Below are positions 43,378 through 53,989 of a stretch of DNA of 64,000 bases, piece by piece. The notes beneath the pieces were generated by a model that worked only from the letters and a program-made list of their open reading frames with translations, had not been told where the DNA came from and ran no database searches. The stretch comes from Urophycis tenuis (Eukaryota; Chordata; Actinopteri; Gadiformes; Phycidae): the NCBI GenBank assembly GCA_036785325.1, contig JAXIVH010000007.1, forward strand, positions 3,955,274 through 4,019,273, given 5' to 3'. The translations under genes and the position numbers were made by a program. The number at the start of each line of letters is the position of its first letter. Within the stretch, counting starts at the first letter, position 1.

Positions 43378-45405
43378 ATGGAGCCAAGCAGTAATATCAA
43401 TAACCCCTAAAGAGTACAAGGATAAGGGAGAATGTAGTTCATATAGGCCAATATGTATTTTAAATTAGATTACTATTTGCATCAATTATTGGCAAAAGCA
43501 TTAAATATATATTATTGTATTGTCTCTGCATTGTAAGGGTTGGTATTGGGGATTTTGAATATCGTAGATTCAAGGACGAAACGGTAGGGTGGGCTGAGGT
43601 AAGGTAGACCAAAAAAGGTCTAGCTTCGCCACTGATTTTCATCATTATTATGGTGGGTTTTTTATTTCTTTATTTGACGGCACAGAGATCCGGGCTATAG
43701 CCTCGAATGCCCGGGTCTAATGATGTGCCTGACAGGCTGGATCAGGGAACCGGGACAGAAGACAGGCGAACAGAGATCAGGAAGGGCAAGGCAGAGATCG
43801 GAGTCGGGGACAGGCAGGATCGGGAAACCGGGACAGGTGGCAGGAGAATTGCTGGAGAGACTTGCATGCGGTAAACAGCAAAGACAATCTGGCACCAGGT
43901 AAATAGTGAAGGGCTGATGTGTAGCCTTCGCTCATCGCCTGATGCGGGGCACCTGCAAGATTGAATGAACGAGTAGCGGAGGGGGCAATTGTCCTGAGTT
44001 ATATACTAAGTCATGACAATATCAGACGAACATTGCATGTAGTTGACAATGTGAGGAACTAAGATCAGAGCTAAAATCACTGGTATGCTGGTGCAATCCG
44101 GCCTATTAACGATTTTACTGCCGCCCGGCTAAAATCACTGGTATGCTGGTATAACCTAGCCTGGGAATTCCCATGCTGCTTTGCGCGCGATTTCATTCTC
44201 ACTGCAAAGACAGTCTGGAAACCACCGCCCTTATTTTCCCCTGAGTTAGGGAACCAATCACAGAACGGGGGGGGCAGCAATACGATGACGACGTCTATGC
44301 ACGACACCGAAGCTTGTAGCGTGTTAATCCAACATGGCAGCGGACACAACGTTACCGTTCGATGCAGCTTTAGAAAGTGTATTAAGTAGCTTTTGTAGCA
44401 ATTAATTTAATTTTAGTAGCTAATTTTTTGTAGCAATTGGCTATGAATCGCGCGCAAAGCAGCATGTGAAGAACCAGACGCCATTTGATAGACATTCGTA
44501 GCGCCCAATAAACGGCTCTAGGCATTCGTAAACCACGCCTCAAATACGAGAAAATGCACACCTAGTTCCCAGACCACCATCTCATCGAGATGTGGACGCG
44601 TCAGCCAGGCTAGGTATAACCAGGACTATTCAGCCAAATTGAAAGATTTGGAACTGATGCAAATCGAGGTACCAGCACAGTCTATAGGTAAATGCCAACA
44701 GCAGGATTCTTATATTGTTAAACCAAACCAATGGACCAAGGTAGCACATAGAGCATAGTTTAAGACCTGCAAAAGGTTTTACCTTGAGAAGCGTGAAAGA
44801 ATACTAAAATGGGTGGCATACGATCCAGCTTTTAAGCCCTCGGCCCTGGATATGTTATTTAGACTGTGGACAGCTAATGGTGTAACAGCTTACTGCACTA
44901 TAGCTAGTGGTAGTGGTTATTGGAGTCTTTTAGCCACCTTACTAATGTATATAATGTTGAGAAAAAAGAATTCTTGAGATATCTCCAGGTCAGAGATCAT
45001 TTTTACATTTCCATTTACATTTAGTTTTTAACAGACGCCTTTATCCAAAGAGACTTAATAAGTACATTTGATAGAATTATTTTAATAAGAAAATCAAACA
45101 AATGGAGGATAGTGAACCAAACGTGATTCATAGTTACTGATGCATATAAGACAACAAACATCTTGTATTACATATATTCAATAGACTACAAAACTCAAAA
45201 AATGATTCTACTGTCTTGGTCAATGTTGGTAAATGGTAGAGGGAATCCAGCCTGGAGATATCCAAGGATGATTGGTCTGATATTTGGGAGGCTCAAGATA
45301 GGACTAACAACTCAACACCCTGGTGAGCATTCTGTTGGAAGAACATACTATGACATAATAAGACACTTTTGTCCAAAATGTAAATTTATACAGCAAATAC
45401 TGTAA
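43155..45405 (+). mobile_element. degenerate L1-like LINE (copy B)
   Basis: The duplicate of the fossil at 19,590-21,355. The fingers-region ORF is better preserved here because the longer poly-C tract keeps the frame (TPGSDG..., then a Pro run, WSQAVISITPKE, YRPICILN at 43,232-43,468). It is interrupted by the older repeat at about 43,660-44,025 and by the copy-B-specific MITE. Confidence 0.6.
44155..44614. mobile_element. 460-bp MITE unique to copy B
   Basis: Ends CCTAGCCTGG and CCAGGCTAGG, flanked by TATAA on both sides; copy A has the empty site GGTATAACCAGG at 20,561-20,572. Subterminal inverted repeats CATGCTGCTTTGCGCGCGAT and its complement lie at 44,172 and about 44,445. The superfamily is unassigned. 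Confidence 0.85.
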
Positions 45406-45954
45406 GTAGCAGAATACAATAATAAGTGAGTAAGCATCCCCACCACCAAAGGATGACTGGTTTGCAATTCAATGCAAAGAAATAGAAACTGACCATGGTG
45501 CAGGTTTTTTTTTCTATTCTAGCAATTTTCTAGTTGGTAATAAACACATTTAAACAGTTATCCATTGTATTTGACATTGTAGGGTATCACAAAAAGGAAA
45601 TATAATAAGGAAAAGTAGGTGAAATGTTAGCCTTTGGCTAACAGGTTAGCGATGCCCACAATGCATTGTATGACGTCACATCGGGGACTCCGGACAAAAG
45701 CCCACCTTGATACCATTGAGAGAGATGAGTAGTGAGAGAGTGACAGTGTCAGATATATATAAGTAAATATATAGATAGAGATAGCCTAGATAGATAGATG
45801 AAATGCAGGAGACGTGGGGCCGGTTCGTTACTTTATTAACCTGTGACAAAACACAATACGTTGGATTCTGTAGCAAGGCGGCATGGATCAACACAGTATG
45901 CTAATATGAAAAGGAGACTAAATAAAAGCTATTCATGTATGCATGTGTAATTAT

Positions 45955-46230
45955 AAACTTAGAAAAATGAATAATTTGATCGTTTTACACGGGATGATCA
46001 ATTCAGTACAGAAATTAACATAGTCAGTAAAACGATCAGCCACAACATCAGCCCCATTGGGGTCTTCCTCATAAAACATAGACCAGTCCGTACACTCAAA
46101 ACACTCCTGTAAGTCCTCGCATGCCTCCTTAGACCATACACGCACTGACTTTACGGACCAAGGTGGTGGATTTGGATGACAGGAGCACCAGGTTGTGGTC
46201 CGACCTGCCGACCTCACCGATGCTGTAGGA
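45955..46230 (-). pseudogene. LINE fragment (endonuclease end/linker), copy B
   Basis: The duplicate of 21,905-22,180. It differs by a small deletion near 46,137 that changes the frame around the WSKEACEDLQ motif. Confidence 0.6.
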
Positions 46231-47572
46231 GACGACTGCTGCTCGGTCAGACGCTCCAAATCCTTGTAGCTTCATGCGAATAAATCCACTCCATATAACT
46301 AACCACATAAGTCCAAACGTGTGCACTTTAAATCCCGACATATTGCGTGCGATTCTTGCATTCAAAACAGTGACACGACGGTAAAACAAGACACGGGACA
46401 AAAACTTTGTGGTAGCGAGTGGCCAACAGGGCATGCGCCACTTCGGATATAAGTCTGAATGGTTGTTCTTTCTATGGATAGTTTCCCAACATAATCATGC
46501 ATTTCTTCATTCGCCCTCTCACGTCTAACCGGTTCGAAATGATATGGCCATCATAATTGTTAATTGTGGGTCTTGCCACCTATTCCTCATCCCAGTTACT
46601 TTACGTAGAGTGTCTGTCTCTTCTTCCTTTTGCACTGGAGTATTGTATTGTAACGAATGCAATTTCCCTCAGGGATTATTAAAGTACGTCTGTCTGTCTG
46701 TCTGTCTGTCTGTCAGTTAGATGCCATAGTTCTAGTACAAGGCTGAGGCTACTTCCACCACGTCTCCCCCATGTGACGTCATCGCCCGATTGCGTTAAAA
46801 ATAACCATCAATACCAAAAACTACAAAAAACTGGACTTTAACACTATTTTGGACATTTCTAACTTTATATGCATATCTTGAGTGCTTTATGTACCCATTA
46901 ATCGAAAGTGATGTTTAACCTTCACCACGGCCTTTAAGACTATGATTTGATCCAAAAAAATGGACTTCATACTCCAAGGGAGCCTACCTAGTGTATGATT
47001 GAAGTAGCTGAGCAGCAGCTATGCCTGACGATGATGATTGTATAGTCTACTTGCTGATGGTAATGAAGGAGCTGTGGTAACGTTCCTTTGCGCAGCGTGG
47101 ATGGAGTAGCCTGGTGCTGAAGGAGCTAGCCAGGGCATTCAGTTTCATGGAGAAGGTGAGAGGCATTGTCCAGGATGGACCACAGTTTGGCGGTCATCCT
47201 CCTCTGCCCCACCCAGTTCTATATTGAATTACGCCCCGGGTGAGATTCCCTCCGAGCGGCCCACCCCAAAAAAAAAATATATATTTTTTTTTACACAAAC
47301 TGTCGTCGCACTCCCGTGTGTTCCCCCACCCCCCCCCCCCCCCCCCCCCCCCAAAGTGCCGCCCCGGGTGGCTGCCCGGTCTGCCCGTGCCTAAAACCCA
47401 CCTCCTCAATGGAGTCCAGAGAGCACCCCAGGACAGAACTGGCCCTCCACACCTTTTGTCCAGCCTATTTCTATCTTTTATCTCTCTGGATTTTGGTGTT
47501 TTTTTGTGGCTCACATTTCATGACAGCATGGAATCACTTTATGGTGGTTGCGCTATGACGCCACAGGTGCTT

Positions 47573-48077
47573 TTCACAATGTAGACATTAGGTGTCTGAC
47601 TGTGGTCTGTGTGAGTTGCGACAAGCCTACTAATCTTACATCTTTGGTTATTTGACACAGATGAGAAGCTCACGCTTATGATGCGTTTCCTGTTGCATAT
47701 GTGGCCTAATGGTTTACAGTTTTTACACAGGTTACTTGCAAGGTTATGATTTGGGATGGTGTTGAATTGAATTGGGTGGATTTTAAATTGAGATTGGGGT
47801 GGGAAATCAATCTGATCCTGGCTACACCGTCAACTGCACATCATCAAGAAGTTGCCGGGGCTGGTTCGGTCGATCCTATCTAGCACTTGTATGCTCCTAG
47901 AGACAGACACAATGACTAAAGATACAAAAAATGTAGTAATTGAGTCGCAACAAACCATCGTTGAGCTGTAACGACACGGTCGACTCTGTGTGAGAGATTG
48001 ACAGATGCAGTTTCACAGAGGAAGTAGTTGCAGCTGCATGCTGCAAACAACCGAGATACCGCAGAACAGAAACAGAA
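47573..48077. other. block present in copy B, absent from copy A
   Basis: About 505 bp between CACAGGTGCT and GTGGGAAATC, which are adjacent in copy A (23,517-23,537). No terminal repeats or target duplication were found, so a deletion in copy A is as likely as an insertion here. Confidence 0.7.
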
Positions 48078-48341
48078 CTGTGGGAAATCAAGAGCTGTTG
48101 ATAGCATTTGTGGAAGGCTAGTAGTCGTGGCAATGTTTTTGCTGTTATGTTGATGTAAACTGAATCCAGCTAAACATGAATATATCATCTGCCTACAGCA
48201 GTGGGGGCTCCTGACAAATTTCTCAGGGGGGGCAACTGTTGCACTGATGGCTAAGATGACCTGTTCCATGGGTAAAATAATAATAAATCAATGTCAGATA
48301 GCCAACTTTAAAGTGTTACATTGCATTGTTTGATTTGGTTT

Positions 48342-49440
48342 TCCTGCTCAACCACTGGATGGTAACACCAGTCATTAGTTGCATAAACTGTACAGTATTT
48401 ATACATTCATGCTATATCAAGTTAAATGTCTCAAATAAAATAAGTTTGGTTCCACAATAAAACACTTCCCAGCTTCCTTTATCCACAGTCTCTGGTTCAA
48501 AGGGCGCATTCAGATATCAACCGATAAACTTAAACTTACAGAGAGTACCTGTTCAAATGAAGATACAGGTGGCGAACCGTGAGCACTACAGCTGGGCCTT
48601 CACCTCAGCCATCACCGCGGAGAAAATAAATCATCACAGAAAAAACCAGAACGATTTGAAAGGGTTGAACAAATGCAATCCTGCGTTAATTAACGACGAC
48701 AAGGATGTAAACAAATAGACCATTCAATCAATAACATTCTCCGCAACAAGAAACATCTCAACATTAACTTCAGAAAACTGGAGATCATTTAGGCTACATA
48801 GTTCAAATTAAATAAACATACTCTAAAGCCAAAATCTGGAAATCTGGACATTCACCCAGAATGTCGCCCTGTGACGCTGCTGACACGGACACCGAGGCTC
48901 ATTTAATCACCATGGACAGTGCTATGAAATCCTGGCGCATTACAAATCATTTACACATTGACAAATAAATTCATGAGCATCATCAAACTACAAAACAATT
49001 TCCAATGCACAATATGCCAAAAGTTACACAAAGCTGGTAATACAACGACTATTTTTTGAAGTTGCAATGCAGAACTCTTCATGTGCAATTACGTATGGCG
49101 TGATGGAGTGGTGAGAGCGGTTCACGGAGGCCTACGATCTTTTGTTTTTGTCCCGCCCACTTGAAATCAAACCGTGATTGGTCAATGTGCCCCTCACTCC
49201 CCAAACCAAAACACATAGCTTGGCCTTGGGATTCGTGAAGTCCTAACCAACTAATGAGCCAGCAAACCGGGCCTTGATAGAGACGGACGATTCTGATTGG
49301 ATCACATGTTATCAGGACAGTAACCATTTCATTGCTGATATGAACTTGACAGTAAACTTAACTTTAGAACATACAGTAGATGACTTCATTGTGAATGATC
49401 ACACAAATAAGATAAGATAAGATAAGATATTCCTTTATTA
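48342..49440. other. 1.1-kb block present in copy B, absent from copy A
   Basis: Copy A jumps from TTTGATTTGGTTTT to TTACTTTTTTACTTG... at about 23,787-23,820, whereas copy B has 1.1 kb including GATAAGATAAGATAAGAT (49,408-49,428). No gene was recognised. A deletion in copy A between T-rich stretches is a simple explanation. Confidence 0.7.
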
Positions 49441-49654
49441 CTTTTTTACATTTCATATTTCTATTTTATTGTACAGTATTATATTCTATTTAGATTTAGA
49501 TTTAGATAGATTGGCGGAAAGAACCGCCAGGCACACGATACCGCCACCTCTTCGAAGCGTCCATCGTGTAGCCAGCGGCGAACGTTCCGGCAGGGAACCC
49601 AGGCCGAACCCAGGCTTCTCGTCGAGAAGATGGTGTCAATTGCACTGAGAGACC

Positions 49655-50040
49655 AGTTAATCATCCATCCATCCATCCATTATCGTAACCACTTATCCTC
49701 TACGAGGGTCGAGCCAATCCCAGCTGCAATGGGCGAGAGGCGGGGTACACCCTGGACAGGTCGCCAGGCCAGGCCCTATCACAAGGCTAACAGACAAACA
49801 ACCATTCACACTCACATACACACCTATGGTCAATTTAGAGACACCAATTAACCTAATCCCCAACCTGCATGTTTTTGGTCTGTGGGAGGAAGCCAGAGTA
49901 CCCGGAGAGAACCCAAGCAAGCACGGGGAGAACATGCAAACTCCACACAGAAAGGTCCCGGGTCCCAGGTGGATTCGAACCCAGAACCCTCTTGCTGTGA
50001 GGCGACAGTGCTAACCACTGCACCACCGTGCCGCACCAGT
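49655..50040 (-). mobile_element. tRNA-derived SINE, copy B
   Basis: The duplicate of the SINE at 24,030-24,412, with box A (complement of 50,015-50,025) and box B (complement of 49,971-49,981) both intact. Confidence 0.8.
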
Positions 50041-51021
50041 TAATCAAATCCATTATTTTTAGTTTATGAGAGCAGTGCGGAGAGAGTCTCTTCAAAAGTA
50101 TAGACCAGGGTTACTCAATAGGCGGACTCCAGTCCGGGTCCGGACCCAAACGCAATGATATTCGGACCGAGAAAAAAAAATCTATATTCGGGTTTTTTTC
50201 ATAGTGATCGAAGCGATATTTCATTGGCGTGTGATTTCTGGTTGTACAGTTTCCAATCACGTTCTATCTCCTGCCCAATCCTTATGTCCTATCAGTGGTT
50301 GTATATAACATCACCATGGCAACTCATTGTAGCCGCGAGCGCGAGGTCTGCAAGTTTTTTTCCCTCCGCGCGAGTCTGTCGGTCCGTCAGATTCCGTCAG
50401 TTCTGGGCAGTTCTGGGCTTTTCAACCCGAGCATAAACACCTTCAGGTAAGGGTTGTGCCTGGTTAACGGGTTGTGGCGCAGTAGCAGGACCTAGCACAC
50501 TGTACACAGAGTGACCTTCACCAGTGGTTGGACTCTGGAGAGAGAATTACATATAGACATGTGTTGTATTGTTCAGTTATCTTCAAACTATCTATAGATA
50601 CCATATTACCATACCATATATACAAATTGTATATATGGTAAATAAACATGTCAATGGTTCAATGGTATTTGGTATATTTCGCTAGAATATTGTATAATAC
50701 AATATTCTAACAATATGTACCAAATACCATTTTATTTACATGTAAAATGTGCATTCATCTATCATATACAGCTGACATTTAAAATTATACTTTGATTTAA
50801 TTATCATAGGTTACCAAATATTGTACGTAGTATCGTAAGCATGAAGTGTAGGAAATCAGCCTACCTGCTCAATGCTACTGGAAGCATGGATTTCACGTCT
50901 TTCTTTCTTTTCTTTTCTCTTTTCTTTTTTTTCAAATGAAAAAAAGGAAACTCAATATTATGTGTATTTATGAGAAGCAACACTGTATTTAATGGCAACT
51001 GGTGCCAAGTGTGTGACTTAC

Positions 51022-51132
51022 TCTGTTGTACTTTTGTCCTGTAACAGCAGCAGGATACCACAATGACCACTAAGAAGAGGATCACCAGAATGGGGCATAT
51101 GATAACCCAATGCACCCTGGATCCACCATTAC
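51022..51132 (-). CDS. SLAM-like Ig receptor 3, transmembrane exon
   Basis: Same 111-bp length, splice sites and helix as the copy 1 exon. The coding bases are identical as far as I compared. Confidence 0.75.
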
Positions 51133-51421
51133 CTGTCATAAAAAAAGGAACATTGAATAACTCTGCACTTATATATCATCAAACAGAACAGTGTCCACTT
51201 TGACTATAATGTAGGATGTCGACCATTAGAATTTACTACATTTCGTTGTCTCTGTATAATTGTACTCTGCACAATGACAATAAGGTTGAATCTAATCTAA
51301 AAAAAAATAAAAAAAGAAGAAAAAAAAGAAGCTAATTTAAAAATCTTTACATGTATTAGATTGTAGGTAAGCTGTCACAGCTTCTATTTAAGTGTAATTG
51401 GTTAGAAATGGCATATACACC

Positions 51422-51669
51422 CAAATTAACATCAGGGCATTTTGGTCTTTATTTCTCAGTGTTTACATATGGGAATGAGAGTTGTTCTCTGCATTTGACC
51501 CATCCTATGGAACATAGGAGCAGAGGGCGGCCATGTACAGCACCTGGGGAGCAATTTGGGGTTCAGTGTCTTCCTCAAGGACACTTTGGCAGGAGGAAGT
51601 GGGGCTTGAACCGCCAACCCTCCTGTTAGTAGACGACCTGCTCTATCCACTGAGCTCCTGCCGCCCATC
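51422..51669 (-). mobile_element. tRNA-derived SINE in Ig gene intron (copy B)
   Basis: The duplicate of 25,800-26,047, in the intron between C2 and TM exons of copy 3, with box A-like GAGCTCAGTGG and box B GGTTCAAGCCC on the - strand. Confidence 0.75.
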
Positions 51670-51714
51670 AGCTCTATTGCCTATTCAGTCATGCACTGAG
51701 CCAAATGATCTTAC

Positions 51715-51999
51715 CAGCATGTTTTGAACACAGCGATGTGATCCTCGTCGTGTCATTAGACCAGCTCACTTTGTTGCTATGGTTACAAATGGCGATCGAA
51801 CCATTCAACAGGTAGAGTTGGAGCACAGCATCGGAGGTCACGACTGATGACGGTGGGTCTCCTCCATCCTCAGAGCAGGTTTGATTGTTGCATGTGAAGG
51901 TGGAGGTTAAAGAGAAGCCCTGAGTGCTACAGGTCACGGTCACATTACAGGATTCAGGAGACGCAGTCCACACATTCAGGACCACTGGTGATACCTTCT
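51715..51999 (-). CDS. SLAM-like Ig receptor 3, C2 domain exon
   Basis: 285 bp, phase 1 to 1, same splice sites as copy 1. Differences from copy 1 include Ser to Trp in LNVSTAS (now LNVWTAS, which removes an N-glycosylation sequon) and Pro to Thr in CNNQPCSED. All cysteines are kept. Confidence 0.8.
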
Positions 52000-52079
52000 C
52001 TGGAACAGGGAGATTTTGATAGCATTAGAAAACATACAAACAAACAGCTTGTATTGACTGTCTGGTTCAGTGCATATAC

Positions 52080-52373
52080 CTTGAACTATGATGTTGTATT
52101 CAGCAAGAACTACGTCTTTTTTTCCAACATGTATTGCTTGGTAAAGTCCACTGTCATTCAATCCTAGGTTTTTGATTCGCAAAGAACCGTCTTCTGTTGA
52201 AAACTCTGCCTTTCCTTCATAGAAATTTGTTGTCTGCCCTTGACCAGCATTTATTATAATTTCTGTTCTGTTCAATTTCCAAAAGAAGAGACCTTTGGGT
52301 TTCTGTGTTTTGATTTCCAGTAATCGATCCGTACCCTTCAGCAAAAAACACGTTTTATTATTATCTGTGGACC
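52080..52373 (-). CDS. SLAM-like Ig receptor 3, V-like domain exon
   Basis: 294 bp, phase 1 to 1. Nearly identical to copy 1; changes include NAGRGQ to NAGQGQ and Ala to Thr before the CFLLKG stretch. It keeps the Cys-less DSGLYQA F-strand. Confidence 0.82.
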
Positions 52374-53223
52374 CTGAAACAAAGAATAAACAAAATAATT
52401 AGACAAAGTAATTTCTTAATGTGCATATATTATTTTGTCCGCTATCCAAACTGATACAGTAACATAATGTTACTTTAATTCAAAGGTTTGAAAATGGGCC
52501 TACCACATACATACAGAAACATACAACAGAATACTATGGTTAATTATATAGATACAAAAACATACAAAAACATAAAACAGGTTAATACTAATCATGTAGA
52601 TTTTGTCAATAGAAAAAAAAAGTGCATTTACTTCCTGAACAGCCTGCTACATTTGGATTTTATGTTGGGTTTTTTTTGTGTGTGAGTCTAGACATTTATA
52701 TAAATATTTGACCTTTTTGGCCTACCGTTAGACAGGCTTGGTCAATTTCCTATTGCACGCAGTAACAGAACATTGCAATATAATATACAATCAAATGAAA
52801 TACAGTAGTTTGTGTTCAAGCTGTGTTCAATCTCTTCTAGATTCCCCTTTGTTGTCCTACATTAGTGTAATAATTTCTCTAAAGTTGTGTAGCTATGATC
52901 TTACAGTGCATTACAATCCACACTGCCTGCCCTGTAGTTCCGCAGTGCGTCCTTCCTGATATTTTGATAATACTTCGAATATTGAATGCCAAATAATGAA
53001 TACGATTTAAAGGTTTAAAATGTCCTGCGTGTTTTTTATCATAGAGTCGTGGTGATACATTTAATCTGGATCATCTAATACGATAATATTAATCGTAATC
53101 AAGTATAAGGTTGGACAAAAGCTGTGCCATAAAACGCGTAAAAAGCGCGTACGTTCTAACAATGAAAGCAATGCATATACGCGGATCAGACGCAAGTAAT
53201 TGAAAAGAAGCTTCGGGTTTTAC

Positions 53224-53281
53224 CTTGTAGGCCTACAAAAAAAGAACTTAGCAGAAACAGAGTCGAGAAAAGCAGACGCAT
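53224..53281 (-). CDS. SLAM-like Ig receptor 3, signal peptide exon
   Basis: 58 bp starting at ATG 53,279-53,281: MRLLFSTLFLLSSFFVGLQ, a clear signal peptide, with donor CAAG/GTAAAA. Intron 1 is longer than in copy 1 near 52,510-52,615 and 52,975-53,120 through small insertions. Copy 3 has no disabling change in its four exons. Confidence 0.8.
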
Positions 53282-53989
53282 CTTCTTCGTGTTGAGTTTG
53301 AGCGTCTGCCATGCATTATACTAGTCATCTGTTCCTTCCGTGTGACAAATGATCAAAAGCCCCAAGAAGAGGAGGAAGGAAAGTGACACGTAGGCCTACG
53401 TTTTGTTTCCCATCCTCTTTATCTATCTTTTCGAACGACTTATCAAACATTGAAAACAGAAGCATCATACAGTTCAATCTTATTACACTTATCTTCTTAT
53501 CTTACACTTATCTTCAATTAGTAACAGGGGCGTGCATAGATAGACGTCAGGTGGTGCTGAAGCACCATCATCTCTGCCCTTTATCAACGAAAGTGCCCTT
53601 TTGAAACTTCGTTTTTTTTATTTTTTTTTTATTATTATTATTAACATTTTACTGAGGTCAGTTTTGAAATGATCTTTTTAAAACCTGAGCGATTAAAAAC
53701 GACTGAAAACAATGCCCCGAAATGAGCCACCTCCTCGCACACACCCGACCTCTATCTCTCTTCCTTTGTCACGTGAACTCGCGCAGTCGCGCGCAGGGCA
53801 CACCAGATGTGCTGCAGCATTGCAACATAGCAACAGCGAGCGTCTTCAGCAGCATAGTAGGTACGGTCGCAGACAGGCTTCTTCTCCCGTGCCCCACCAG
53901 CCAGGTAACATACAGATCAAGTAAAATCGTACCGTTTGCCCTCTGAGCCCAACGTGTAATCATTTTGTAATCATTTTTTCCGATCCAAG

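Larger units (their letters stand above)
42520..53449. repeat. segmental duplication, copy B
   Basis: The second copy of 18,946-27,668, in the same orientation. Extra blocks relative to copy A are a 460-bp MITE (44,155-44,614), about 505 bp at 47,573-48,077, and about 1.1 kb at 48,342-49,440. Poly-C tracts differ in length (about 16 bases at 19,778 versus 38 at 43,340). Contents mirror copy A. Confidence 0.95.
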
